Counted from the first letter of the stretch, positions 20,280 through 28,860 are shown. The stretch is 64,000 bases of DNA from Bacteroidota bacterium (GCA_021824635.1 JAKAKD010000030.1:216214-280213), one strand, 5' to 3'. Translations and numbers: made by a program. Notes: a model not told the origin generated them from the letters alone.

Positions 20280-21254
20280 TCAGTATTTTGGATTTTGATG
20301 CCAGTTCCATGCAGTTTGAATTATTTCTTCGATTGAATATTTAGGAATCCAATTTAGCAGCTCTTTAGCTTTTTTATTATCGGCTACCAACACTGCCGGA
20401 TCTCCGGTTCTTCGTTCAACAATTTCAAATGGAATTTCTTTATTAGTAATTGTTTTTGCTTTTTCAATTATGTCAAGAACCGAATTTCCTTTTCCAGTTC
20501 CCAAATTAATTATAGCAGATTCGTTTCCGTTGTCCAAATAATTAATTGCCTTCAAATGTGCATCTGCTAAATCATTAACGTGAATGTAATCTCGAATACA
20601 TGTTCCGTCTTCTGTATTATAATCGTTTCCAAAAACTGAAACTTTTTTTCTTTCTCCCAATGCAGTTTTTAATATTATCGGGATTAAATGGGGTTCCGGA
20701 TTGTGGCTTTCACCTATCGCACCGGATGGATCAGCGCCGGCAGCATTAAAATAACGTAACGCAACATGTTTCATTCCGTTTGCTGTTTCAAAATCTTTCA
20801 GCATCATTTCAATTATCAATTTAGTGCTTGCATACGGATTAATTGGATTTGAAGGTTGGTCTTCAGAGATCGGGACTTGAGTTGGATTTCCATATATCGA
20901 ACATGTGGAAGAGAAAATAAAATTCTTAACACCATTTTCCGCACAAAGCCGAATCAGATTTAAACTCCCTACAACATTATTTTGATAATAAATTCCCGGA
21001 TGTTCTACTGATTCTCCTACATATGCATATGCTGCAAAATGAACCACTGCATCCGGCAAATAAGTTCGAATTGTGTAAGAAAGAGCTTCTGTGTCTAGAA
21101 TGTCAACATCTTCAAATAGAACATTTTGAGGAACAGCTTCTTTATGTCCGCGCGACAAATTATCAATGACAAGCGGTTGATGCCCATTATCAATTAGCAT
21201 CTTAACAAAATGCGAACCGATGTAGCCGGCTCCGCCAGTAACTAGAACTTTCAA
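20280..21254 (-). CDS. galE: UDP-glucose 4-epimerase
   Basis: Interconverts UDP-glucose and UDP-galactose. An extended SDR of 324 residues with VTGGAGYIGSH at residues 5-15, the catalytic Thr117 region FSSTCSIYG and the catalytic pair Tyr141/Lys145 in YASTK. The C-terminal RRTGDPAVLVAD motif is typical of GalE. The start codon is TTG at 21254, supported by a GAGGGA ribosome site. First gene of the galE-rfbC-ugd operon. An enzyme with wider UDP-GlcNAc specificity is possible. Confidence 0.93.
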   Translation of the reverse strand: MKVLVTGGAGYIGSHFVKMLIDNGHQPLVIDNLSRGHKEAVPQNVLFEDVDILDTEALSYTIRTYLPDAVVHFAAYAYVGESVEHPGIYYQNNVVGSLNLIRLCAENGVKNFIFSSTCSIYGNPTQVPISEDQPSNPINPYASTKLIIEMMLKDFETANGMKHVALRYFNAAGADPSGAIGESHNPEPHLIPIILKTALGERKKVSVFGNDYNTEDGTCIRDYIHVNDLADAHLKAINYLDNGNESAIINLGTGKGNSVLDIIEKAKTITNKEIPFEIVERRTGDPAVLVADNKKAKELLNWIPKYSIEEIIQTAWNWHQNPKY

Positions 21255-21392
21255 TAATCCCTCAACACATTTTATCTATTCAAAAATACAAAAACTTTTC
21301 ATTTAGAATGACTGATTATTCCCGTTCTTAATCAAATTGCAAGAACAATATTTTTAGATTAATTTACAATTAACAAAAAGAATGAGGTCTGC

Positions 21393-21716
21393 ATGTCAAC
21401 TCTTCCAAAAAGATTTGAAAGATTTCTAAAAGAATATCCCGATGTTGCAGTAGCTTACGAAACACTTGGAGATGCAATTCACAAAGAAGGATCTTTGACT
21501 GAAAAAGAACGCGCATTAGTTAAACTTGCTATTTCTGCCGGAGCTAAAATGGAAGGCGCTGTTCATGCCCAGGTTAGAAAAGCATTAAAAGCTAAACTCA
21601 CAAAAAAGGAAATTCGTCAAGTTGCACTTCTTTCAATTCCAACCATTGGTTTTCCATCATCTATGGCTGTTATGAGTTGGATGGATGATATTCTCGATAA
21701 GAAGAAAGGCAAATAA
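21393..21716 (+). CDS. Carboxymuconolactone decarboxylase / AhpD-like protein
   Basis: A 107-residue all-helical protein with the CMD-family pattern TEKERALVKLAISAGAKMEG, then VHAQVRKALKAKLTKKEI and IPTIGFPSSMAVMSWM. Redox-active AhpD proteins have CxxC before the conserved His, but here the segment reads AKMEGAVHAQ and the protein contains no cysteine at all. It therefore cannot act as a thiol peroxidase partner and resembles the non-redox members of the family. The ATG follows a GAGGT ribosome site. A multipass protein follows in a shifted frame. Confidence 0.82.
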   Translation: MSTLPKRFERFLKEYPDVAVAYETLGDAIHKEGSLTEKERALVKLAISAGAKMEGAVHAQVRKALKAKLTKKEIRQVALLSIPTIGFPSSMAVMSWMDDILDKKKGK

Positions 21717-21723
21717 AAATATT

Positions 21724-22797
21724 TTGCAGACCGAAAAATCTTTAGTGGAGCTTAGAAAGAATTTTAATGAAACTATTCCCTTAAAAATTCAACGCATAAT
21801 TGCCCTTTGGGGATTTAGCGAATCGGCATTCGGCGGAATACTTCATGCGCTAAAAATTCCTTTTACAGGATTATTTCTAGGCGGAGCGGCGGTAATTTTT
21901 ATTACTCTAATTGCTCATTATTCAAATGATAAATTAGCAATTCTGAGAGCCACGTTAATTGTAATATTGGTAAAAGCATTTGTTAGCCCCTACTCTCCAA
22001 TAACGGCATATTTAGCGGTAGCACTACAAGGATTTCTTGGTTATCTATTTTTTTCGCTAATCAATTATGAACGTGCGGCAGCGTTGCTGTTTGGTTTCTT
22101 TTCTTTACTTTTTTCGGCTTTGCAAAAATTAATTTTTCTCTCTTTAATATTCGGTACGGGTTTATGGAAATCCATTGACCTATTTGTTGATTTTGTTCTG
22201 TCACAAATCCCCTTCATAAAGCAATCGTCCACATTCAGTTTTAGTATCGTATTGATTTCAATTTATGCAGGCATACATATTTTAGCCGGTATATATATTG
22301 GAATAAGAGCCGCACTAATTCCAAAATGGCTTTTGTCTAAATCAAAATCATTTGAAAAGATGAAAATTGATTTTGAGGAAGACCAAGATTATTTCCCCAA
22401 AACGAAAAAGAAGAAACGATGGTGGAAAAGATCATCCGGAATTCTTTTGTTTTTATTTTTAATTACTTTGATGATACTTTCATTTTACTTTCCACAACTT
22501 GGCAAAAACCGCGCTTACGAAATTATGTTTACTCTTGTCCGGGCAATAGTAATAACATTTTTCTGGTTTTCAATTGTATCTCCTTTTGTTCTTAAGCATT
22601 TCAAGAAATTCCTTGAGAAGAATAATTTTAAGCACGCTTCGGAGATGAACCAAGTAACTGTCTTATTCCCAAGTTTTAAACGGATAATAAATTTCTGCTG
22701 GAGAATATCTTCTATTGAAAAAGGAACAAAAAGAATTAAAAAATTTTTGGCAGATTCACTTGCGCTTTTACTTTTAGCAGAGATTAAAATTGACTAA
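21724..22797 (+). CDS. Multipass membrane protein of unknown function, paired with an NTPase
   Basis: About 355 residues with roughly eight hydrophobic helices and a highly basic cytoplasmic loop (PKTKKKKRWWKRSSG). The first half (LGGAAVIFITLIAHYSND, then VSPYSPITAYLAVALQGFLGYLFF) loosely resembles the substrate-binding membrane components of ECF-type transporters; this is an impression only. The start is uncertain: a TTG at 21724 is used here, and the frame stays open to 21685, overlapping the previous gene. Its 3' end overlaps the start of a THEP1-type NTPase by 8 bases, so the two are coupled and probably work together. Confidence 0.55.
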   Translation: MQTEKSLVELRKNFNETIPLKIQRIIALWGFSESAFGGILHALKIPFTGLFLGGAAVIFITLIAHYSNDKLAILRATLIVILVKAFVSPYSPITAYLAVALQGFLGYLFFSLINYERAAALLFGFFSLLFSALQKLIFLSLIFGTGLWKSIDLFVDFVLSQIPFIKQSSTFSFSIVLISIYAGIHILAGIYIGIRAALIPKWLLSKSKSFEKMKIDFEEDQDYFPKTKKKKRWWKRSSGILLFLFLITLMILSFYFPQLGKNRAYEIMFTLVRAIVITFFWFSIVSPFVLKHFKKFLEKNNFKHASEMNQVTVLFPSFKRIINFCWRISSIEKGTKRIKKFLADSLALLLLAEIKID

Positions 22798-23269
22798 AAA
22801 GATTTTCATATTTACCGGGCTGGTCCATACCGGCAAGACAACACACTTAATGCATTGGGCAGTTTCACAAAAAAAAATTGACGGCATTTTCCAGCCTGTT
22901 ATTGATGATAAACGGTTCATCTATCATATTGCGTCCCGCTCATTAAAATCTTTGGAAGTTTCTGCATCGGCAAAAGACGAACACACTATTAAAATCGGTA
23001 ATTACAGCTTCAGTAAAGAAACTTTTGAATGGGCGGGAAAAATTCTATTAGATAGTTTAAGCAAAGATTTAGAATGGTTAGTAATTGATGAGATCGGTCC
23101 TCTTGAATTGGAAGGGAACGGTTTGGAACCAGCTATCTCAAGTATTTTTGATGAGAGGAAAAATATTTCAGCAAAAATTGTATGTGTTATAAGAGAAGAA
23201 ATTTTGCAGAAATTCATTGATCACTACAAACTGCAGAACTGCTACGAAATATTTGAGCCCCCTTTATAA
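22790..23269 (+). CDS. Nucleoside-triphosphatase, THEP1-like P-loop protein
   Basis: A small P-loop NTPase of 159 residues. Walker A is GLVHTGKTT (Lys16), and the Walker B region WLVIDEIGPLELEGNG has the THEP1-family signature DEIGPLEL. THEP1 proteins hydrolyse NTPs in vitro and their cellular role is unclear. The start is a TTG at 22790 that overlaps the stop of the membrane protein by 8 bases. The membrane-protein/NTPase pairing suggests nucleotide-driven transport or membrane signalling (inference). A very strong hairpin follows 2 bases after the stop. Confidence 0.78.
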   Translation: MTKKIFIFTGLVHTGKTTHLMHWAVSQKKIDGIFQPVIDDKRFIYHIASRSLKSLEVSASAKDEHTIKIGNYSFSKETFEWAGKILLDSLSKDLEWLVIDEIGPLELEGNGLEPAISSIFDERKNISAKIVCVIREEILQKFIDHYKLQNCYEIFEPPL

Positions 23270-23271
23270 TC

Positions 23272-23312
23272 TAGTGTCTTTGCGGCAAATATTCTTTGCC
23301 GCAAAGACACTA
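23272..23312. terminator. Perfect 18-bp inverted repeat between convergent genes
   Basis: TAGTGTCTTTGCGGCAAA (23272-23289) and its exact complement (23295-23312) are separated by the 5-base loop TATTC. A partial direct copy AAGACACTA follows. It lies between the convergent NTPase and FadL-type genes and probably terminates both. Similar 'TTTGCGTCTTTGCGGCAAA' words are, from memory, common in intergenic DNA of many anaerobes, so it is also a dispersed repeat. Confidence 0.85.
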
Positions 23313-23324
23313 AGACACTAATTT

Positions 23325-24809
23325 TTAGAAAGCATAGTTGAATGATATATGAATAAGAGTTGTGGATAATTGACTTGTACTTCCGTCATATTCATTTGCA
23401 ATTAAACTTGGTTTGCTCGCTGTAACAGATTTGTTAAGTCCAGCTTCAAATGCAGCATTGACAGTTAACGGATCAGAAATTTTATAGCTGGCGCCAACTG
23501 TAATATGGCTTTCAACAATAGCCGGGAAAATTGGGAAGATTGTGGATTCCGGAACCGGATTACCGCCGTAAGCATAACCGAGTCTCAGTGTTAAATCTTT
23601 ATTAACATCATACTCGCCGCCCAATTTAATAACAATAGAATTTTTCCAGTTCATCGGAAAATCCAAATTAAATGTTCCATTGTTGCCAAGCATCTTGTTG
23701 ATGTTTGCATTGTTGCCGTTAGAAAGTTTTATAGTCATTTTATCAAAAGCATTTTCCCAATTTATCCATTCAAAATCAGCTGCCAACATAAAATTATTTG
23801 CTGCTTTGTAAGAAACACCAAAACCAAATGATTGAGGAAAAGTAAGGTCAACGTTCAAATCATAATTAGCTACAACTCCCTTTGTCATATCAATTCCTAA
23901 TCCGGTGAATTGAGCCATCACAGCTGCTGTAGCTTGCGCTTGAGTCATACCTTGCATCATAGCGCCTGCAACTGCTTTGCCGAATGCGTCATTCAACTGC
24001 GCTGTCATATCCATTAAAGCTTTGCCGTTTTTATAAGTAAGTGAAGTAGGCATTGTGTAGCTAAAACCAAACGAAAGTTGATCATCAACTTTGTAAGCAA
24101 AACCAATTTTACCATTAAAACCAGTTCCGACTAAATCAGTCATCTTTGCTGTTGCTGTAACTTCATCATATCCAAATCCGCCCATTGTTGAAGGTGCGGC
24201 GAACATTTGTCCGAATGTCATTCCGGGCATTGCAACGCCTTGCATGACTGATGGACTAAGAGAATACGGCATTCCGAATTCAAGCATGCTGTAAACTAAA
24301 TGAGCGCTGATACCAACGGAAAAATTTTCATTGAATTTGTAAGCAACTGTTAAACCACCCTGCATTGAAGCAAGCATAGAATGGTATTTCTGTAGATTGT
24401 ACGTTCCATCTTGGTTTCTATAAAGAGCGTGTTTTAATGAATAGTCTGCACCCATTCCACCGGCTGTGAAAAATCCTATTCCCCAGCTAAAATTACTTTC
24501 TTTGTATTTATTTACATATGCTGCAGCTGGGAGAGGAAAAGTATTTTTGTCTCCATCGGCATCATTAAGAGCATTCTTAAAATGAAGCGAGGGAAACATA
24601 AGGGAAAGATTTACATCCAGACTTGAGTTGTTCAGAAAAGAAATACCCGCCGGGTTAGACATCATAAGCTCCGGACTGTCAAATGTTCCTATGCTTACTC
24701 CGCCGCGTCCCATTGATTTAGCATTAAAGCCAACCAGTCTGGTCCCGGTCTGTGCAAATGCAACAGAGGTCAACAGTACTAACATTAGAATTGATTTTGT
24801 GAACTTCAT
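23325..24809 (-). CDS. FadL/OMPP1/TodX-family outer-membrane transport protein
   Basis: A 494-residue beta-barrel porin with a signal peptide ending SVAFAQ and the FadL N-terminal hatch pattern GFNAKSMGRGGVSIGTFDSP...SNPAGISFL, followed by strands ending FSYTMPTSLTYKNG and IHISFNYAF. FadL proteins pass hydrophobic molecules across the outer membrane. The central insert is rich in Met and Ala (VAGAMMQGMTQAQATAAVMA). An AAGGAG ribosome site precedes the ATG. It lies downstream of the secreted DUF302-like protein at the end of the sulfur-redox region, so its cargo could be a hydrophobic sulfur or electron-shuttle compound (speculative). Confidence 0.88.
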   Translation of the reverse strand: MKFTKSILMLVLLTSVAFAQTGTRLVGFNAKSMGRGGVSIGTFDSPELMMSNPAGISFLNNSSLDVNLSLMFPSLHFKNALNDADGDKNTFPLPAAAYVNKYKESNFSWGIGFFTAGGMGADYSLKHALYRNQDGTYNLQKYHSMLASMQGGLTVAYKFNENFSVGISAHLVYSMLEFGMPYSLSPSVMQGVAMPGMTFGQMFAAPSTMGGFGYDEVTATAKMTDLVGTGFNGKIGFAYKVDDQLSFGFSYTMPTSLTYKNGKALMDMTAQLNDAFGKAVAGAMMQGMTQAQATAAVMAQFTGLGIDMTKGVVANYDLNVDLTFPQSFGFGVSYKAANNFMLAADFEWINWENAFDKMTIKLSNGNNANINKMLGNNGTFNLDFPMNWKNSIVIKLGGEYDVNKDLTLRLGYAYGGNPVPESTIFPIFPAIVESHITVGASYKISDPLTVNAAFEAGLNKSVTASKPSLIANEYDGSTSQLSTTLIHISFNYAF

Positions 24810-24857
24810 TTTAATACTCCTTTATTTTTGTGAGTGGTACAGCATTATATGTGTCTT

Positions 24858-25961
24858 TTATTTCTTGAATTCTTTTCCAAATAGAGCAAGTCCAATCGAT
24901 TCATCCAACACAGACGGCATGCTCATATGATTCATAAATGCCATCTTACCGGCATCCCAGAAGTACATATCCATTCTGAACATTTCTCTAGCTGTATTAA
25001 CGAGAAGTTGTCCGTTTTTTTGTGTAATTAAAACTTCGATTGGATATGCTACAACGTGATCGATACCGGGACATTTATTTTCTTTTGTCTCGCGGCTCGA
25101 GCCGGCAATTTGAAATGATAATCCTTCTGTCTGTGGTCTTGTAATACCAAGCAGAACAGAGGAAGAATCGGGAGAATAAACCTGACCAATGATTCTCCAT
25201 TTCAAAACTTCCGGTGATGCAACGTAACGGTAATCAACATCATCTTTTGCCGGTTTGAAGTTTTTAATATTGCTTTCCATTTCACTGATCAATCTTTCCA
25301 GACCTTTTCTTCCTTCATTATTTTTTCTTGAATAGACAACAGGAAATTGATCTTCATCGTTAAAGAAAGTCATCTTGCCAACCATCATAAACATATCGCG
25401 CGATGATTCACGTAAGTCTTCATCGCTGCGTATCGGTTCCAGCGCTTTTTCTTCTTTAGTGCCGCCCGCTATTGAATGAATGGTTTTTACAAGGTTGGCT
25501 TTAAATTCTTTTGTCTTTGCAACAACTTGATTGTACTCGTTCTCTTTGCCGTTTTCCCAAAGATCGTTAAAGACAATTCGGTTAATTGTCTCCGGATCGG
25601 CAATAACAATTTGAATTCCATCAGGTGTTTCATATAATCCTACTCTCAGAAATGCAGCAACCAAATATTTGTTACCGTGCGCTGTTATCATTTTTGTGAA
25701 TTCGTTTGAGCTGAGTAAAATCAACTTTGCTTTGGAACCGCACTGATCATCTTTCTTTTGTCTAACGATATCCGGTGAAGCAATCTCTGTGTAATTGAGA
25801 ATGTTGTAACCGGCATTTTTTAATCTAGTTTTTAGTTCATCTCCAACTTTATTGATATCCCCTTTTACATTAGCAACCATCAGCAAATAAATGCCATGGT
25901 TAGAAGCGAAAACATTTGAAAATAGTAGTATTGTTAGAAGCAGCACTATTTTTTTCATCAT
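24858..25961 (-). CDS. Secreted protein with a DUF302-like region
   Basis: About 367 residues with a signal peptide (MMKKIVLLLTILLFSNVFAS). The region at about 20-135 reads DELKTRLKNAGYNILNYTEI ... FLRVGLYETPDGIQIVIADP, which resembles DUF302 proteins; these are often found near sulfur-oxidation and dsr-type genes. The second half (about 150-365) shows no family I recognise, apart from WRIIGQVYSPDSSSVLLGIT and DMYFWDAGKMAFMNHMSMPS. Two cysteines (DDQCGSK, ENKCPG) could form a disulfide. The ATG at 25961 or the next codon is chosen over a GTG at 25970 because GGTGAGAG lies just upstream. Confidence 0.5.
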   Translation of the reverse strand: MMKKIVLLLTILLFSNVFASNHGIYLLMVANVKGDINKVGDELKTRLKNAGYNILNYTEIASPDIVRQKKDDQCGSKAKLILLSSNEFTKMITAHGNKYLVAAFLRVGLYETPDGIQIVIADPETINRIVFNDLWENGKENEYNQVVAKTKEFKANLVKTIHSIAGGTKEEKALEPIRSDEDLRESSRDMFMMVGKMTFFNDEDQFPVVYSRKNNEGRKGLERLISEMESNIKNFKPAKDDVDYRYVASPEVLKWRIIGQVYSPDSSSVLLGITRPQTEGLSFQIAGSSRETKENKCPGIDHVVAYPIEVLITQKNGQLLVNTAREMFRMDMYFWDAGKMAFMNHMSMPSVLDESIGLALFGKEFKK

Positions 25962-25986
25962 AACTCTCACCGGTTATTTGTTAATA

Positions 25987-26077
25987 AAAAGATTATGGGT
26001 AAGAGTAAGATTAAGAACAAAACTTTTTTTACTTTATAAATAATTTCTTGCTCATGATCTTGCTCTTGATCTTATTC
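25987..26077. repeat. AT-rich intergenic repeat of GATCATGAGCAAG words
   Basis: The gap holds AAGATTATGGGTAAGAGTAAG facing CTTGCTCATGATCTTGCTC, an imperfect inverted repeat built from AAGATCA-TGAGCAAGA type words, and ends TTGATCTTATTCTTAAG. It separates the DsrE-like gene from the secreted DUF302-like gene, both on the minus strand, and may form a loose terminator. Related words occur at 18329-18373 and 41011-41084. Confidence 0.65.
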
Positions 26078-26569
26078 TTAAGTAAAGATTATCTGTGAGC
26101 CAGCCGATTTTTCATAGAATTGACCGACTGAGATAATATCATCAACTTGCGGACAGAAGTCTTTTTTTGTTAAATGGAACATATCAACGGTTGCTTTGCA
26201 TCCGTAAATTTCGCAGCCCGTATCGTGAATCATTTCAATAAATTCTCTAATAGGTGGAATATCCAATTTTTCAATTTCTTTTTTCATCATTCCCGTTGCG
26301 AACCATGACATTCCAGGAATGGCGCCCATCCATGTAGGTAAACCCGGTCCCATTGCCGAAGGAACACACATTGCCGGATTACCTACGGTTGCAACTTTTA
26401 GATGATCCATTTTCTTTTCGATGACGGCGTGAAGACCGAAGAATGTAAAGAACAATGTTGCTTCAATACCTTCCATTCTTGCGCCGTTAGCCATAATTAA
26501 TCCGGGATAAACACCTTCCAATGACCCGCGTGAAATTACGATAGATACTTTTTTGATTGGTTCTGCCAT
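26078..26569 (-). CDS. DsrE/DsrF-like sulfur-relay protein
   Basis: 163 residues of the DsrE/DrsE_2 family (peroxiredoxin-like sulfur carriers). The N-terminal strand KVSIVISRGSLEGVYPGLIM is followed by GIEATLFFTFFGLHAV. Conserved cysteines are Cys68 (NPAMCVPS), Cys119 and Cys124 (DTGCEIYGCKATVDMF) and Cys139. Family members carry persulfide sulfur in the cytoplasm. The ATG at 26569 is chosen over 26575 and 26596 because AGAGGAG lies 8 bases upstream. It is the last gene of the operon MerR-SQR-DUF1641-TusE-DsrE, which fits sulfur transfer from the SQR-like enzyme to the TusE-type carrier. Confidence 0.88.
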   Translation of the reverse strand: MAEPIKKVSIVISRGSLEGVYPGLIMANGARMEGIEATLFFTFFGLHAVIEKKMDHLKVATVGNPAMCVPSAMGPGLPTWMGAIPGMSWFATGMMKKEIEKLDIPPIREFIEMIHDTGCEIYGCKATVDMFHLTKKDFCPQVDDIISVGQFYEKSAGSQIIFT

Positions 26570-26586
26570 TTTCATTTCTCCTCTAA

Positions 26587-26904
26587 TTAAATACATCCTT
26601 TTGGTTTTGGTAATCCTGCAATGCGTGCAGCTTTTTTAGCCGGTCCGCCCGGAAAGAGTGTATACAATTCTTTTGTATCAACACCGCTTTCTTTGGTTAG
26701 TTTTCTAATCGAAGGTGCATCTCCTTTGGCTTCGAATTCTTTTCTCATGTAATTGATAACGAGCCAACGCCTATCATTAAGCTCAGGAATGCCTTCTTCA
26801 ACAGCCAATGCTTTAGCTACATCTTCATTCCAATCCGTTTGTTTTGCTAAATTACCATCGGCATCAAGTTCTACCATTTTGCCTGCATATTCTTTTACTG
26901 CCAT
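26587..26904 (-). CDS. DsrC/TusE-family sulfur carrier with a single C-terminal cysteine
   Basis: 105 residues with the family fold: N-terminal strands (VELDADGNLAKQTDWNEDVA), RRWLVINYMRKEF and the terminal arm FPGGPAKKAARIAGLPKPKGCI. The penultimate Cys104 (CysA) is present. The second cysteine of true DsrC, expected 11 residues earlier, is Ala93, so the trisulfide cycle with DsrAB is not possible and the protein falls in the TusE-like, CysA-only class. No dsrAB lies in the window. A GGAGAG site precedes the ATG. It lies between DUF1641 and the DsrE-like gene, pointing to persulfide relay. Confidence 0.9.
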   Translation of the reverse strand: MAVKEYAGKMVELDADGNLAKQTDWNEDVAKALAVEEGIPELNDRRWLVINYMRKEFEAKGDAPSIRKLTKESGVDTKELYTLFPGGPAKKAARIAGLPKPKGCI

Positions 26905-26921
26905 TTTTATCTCTCCTTTAT

Positions 26922-27629
26922 TTAATTATTTTTTGTTGAATCTATTTCAATGATTTCCTTACCGTTTTGGGGACTCGCAAGATTCTTCAAGAACTCAAGC
27001 GCAAATGCTAAACCTCTTTTCGCTTCCGGTGTGTTTAACTCTTTCATTATTCCGAAGAGCGATACATCTTTCTTCACAACAATATCAAGCTGCTTATACA
27101 CATTAAGCGCATTATTGATCGTATGAAGCATATCCGGTTGTGTAAGATTTTTTACTGTGTTGAGAATTGTAACGATGTTGTCGCCGAGACTTCTTACTTC
27201 TTCTTTGCTGAAGGATGTAACTATATTATCTGCAATGTTTGTAAGCTCTTTAGCAAATTCGAAATAACCTTTTTTATCAATCTCATCCAGTGTTTTCATA
27301 AAATCTAAGATGGATTCTCTCACGAGCGGAGAAACATCCACAAGAAAATCTTTCAAGCTCTCCAATTGTTCAATACTTCGGTTGATGGTGTTTACATTTC
27401 TCAGAAGGTACTTTCCGAGGTGCAGTATATCCCTGGTATTTACATGATCATGAACAGCTTCTAGTTCAACAACGGCAGTATCGTAAAAATCCTTACCGAC
27501 ACGCATTAAGTCCTCTTTCAGATCTTCCATCTCGCGTCTGTGTTTTCTCTGAAGTTCAATCTCTTCAAGGATAATATCCAGCTTTCTATTAATTTCATCT
27601 ATCTGCTTTTGTGTTTTAATTTCTTCCAT
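26922..27629 (-). CDS. DUF1641-domain protein of the sulfide:quinone oxidoreductase operon
   Basis: 235 residues. A coiled-coil N-terminus (about 1-50, KTQKQIDEINRKLDIILEEI) is followed by the DUF1641 helical region, with the pattern LFGIMKELNTPEAKRGLAFALEFLKNLA near the C-terminus (motif split: GIMKELNTPEAKRGL at about 195). DUF1641 proteins are of unknown biochemical role but often lie beside SQR-like flavoproteins. Here the gene begins 1 base after the SQR-like gene and is followed by TusE and DsrE genes. It has no cysteine, so it is probably a scaffold or adaptor rather than a sulfur carrier (inference). Confidence 0.85.
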   Translation of the reverse strand: MEEIKTQKQIDEINRKLDIILEEIELQRKHRREMEDLKEDLMRVGKDFYDTAVVELEAVHDHVNTRDILHLGKYLLRNVNTINRSIEQLESLKDFLVDVSPLVRESILDFMKTLDEIDKKGYFEFAKELTNIADNIVTSFSKEEVRSLGDNIVTILNTVKNLTQPDMLHTINNALNVYKQLDIVVKKDVSLFGIMKELNTPEAKRGLAFALEFLKNLASPQNGKEIIEIDSTKNN

Positions 27630-27630
27630 T

Positions 27631-28860
27631 TTACATCCTCTTTCCAGCCATTGACATTTGTGATTCTATCGGCAGTTCTGTTCCTTTCAACAAGAAATTC
27701 CAGTACATCCATCGGAACATCACCTTACCGTAGTGATTCATTTTTGTCTCTTCTAAAAGTGAAAACGGTCCAACGCCGGGCAGCGGGAATTTTCCCGGTA
27801 ACGGTTCTGTATCGTAATTGAAATCAATTAAAATTCCTTTGCCAAAACCGGATTCAATAAAGCAGTTGGCGTGACCATCAAATTTAGCATGTGGTTCACT
27901 TCCTTCAATTACGCTTAAAATATTTTCGAAAAGTATATCTGCTTGAAAATGTGCAACCGAACCGGCTTTCGAACTCGGAAGGTTTGTTGCGTCACCAATA
28001 ACAAAAATATTTTCGTATTCGGAAGATCGGAGTGTTTGTTTATCTGTCGGTACAAAATTCAACTCGTCACCCATTCCGCTCCTTGCTATCAACTCGTCTC
28101 CCATGTTCGTAGGTATGCTTACCAACACATCGAAATCAACTTCACGTTCGTCCCATGAAATAATTTTTTTCTGCTCGTTATCCACTCTCGCTATGCTGAA
28201 ATCGGTTGTAAGCTTAATATTTTTCTTATCGAGAAAATCACCAAGGATTGCAGAAGCTCTTGGTTTTGTAAAAGCTCCAGGCAGTGGTGTTACAAAATGG
28301 ATTTCAACTTTATCTCTTATTCCTCTTTCGGTGAAATATGAATCGGCAAGAAAAACAAATTCAAGCGGTGCCACAGGACATTTAATCGGCATTTCTGTAA
28401 TGTTCAGAACAAGTTTTCCGCCTTCCCAATGTTTAAAGAAATTAGATAATGCGCACGCACCTTCAATTGTATAGAAGTCGAAAACATTTTTGTGCCAAAG
28501 TTCTCCTTTCAATCCTTCGGTCTCCTCCGGTTTTATCTGCGCGCCGGTTGCTATTATCAAAATATCGTACGAAAGAACTTTGCTGTCCTTAAGTATTACC
28601 CGGTTTTCTTTGGGTTCGATCTTTTCAATTTCCGAAACAATTACATTCGCCTCAGACGGAAAGAAATCCCTTTTTGGCTTGATGACATCTTTTCTTTTGT
28701 AGATACCGAACGGAATGAACAAGAACCCGGGCTGGTAATAATGTGTTTCATGCTGATCTACAATGGTTATCTGCCATTCATTTTTATCTAAGACACTGCT
28801 TAATTTATTCAGCATCATAGTCCCCGCTGTTCCAGCCCCGAGTATCAATAATTTCTTCAT
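27631..28860 (-). CDS. Sulfide:quinone oxidoreductase-like FAD protein
   Basis: A flavoprotein of 409 residues in the SQR / flavocytochrome c sulfide dehydrogenase family. FAD-binding GAGTAG is at 8-13, the second dinucleotide motif ATGAQIKPEE at about 104, and VIGDATNLPSSKAGSVAHFQ at 287-306. Cys161 (EMPIKCPVAPLEF) and Cys333 correspond to the redox Cys pair of SQR; Cys136 could be the third. SQR oxidises sulfide to polysulfide and reduces quinone at the inner membrane. It starts 26 bases after the MerR gene and heads the DUF1641-TusE-DsrE set. Whether sulfide is the true substrate is not shown. Confidence 0.85.
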   Translation of the reverse strand: MKKLLILGAGTAGTMMLNKLSSVLDKNEWQITIVDQHETHYYQPGFLFIPFGIYKRKDVIKPKRDFFPSEANVIVSEIEKIEPKENRVILKDSKVLSYDILIIATGAQIKPEETEGLKGELWHKNVFDFYTIEGACALSNFFKHWEGGKLVLNITEMPIKCPVAPLEFVFLADSYFTERGIRDKVEIHFVTPLPGAFTKPRASAILGDFLDKKNIKLTTDFSIARVDNEQKKIISWDEREVDFDVLVSIPTNMGDELIARSGMGDELNFVPTDKQTLRSSEYENIFVIGDATNLPSSKAGSVAHFQADILFENILSVIEGSEPHAKFDGHANCFIESGFGKGILIDFNYDTEPLPGKFPLPGVGPFSLLEETKMNHYGKVMFRWMYWNFLLKGTELPIESQMSMAGKRM

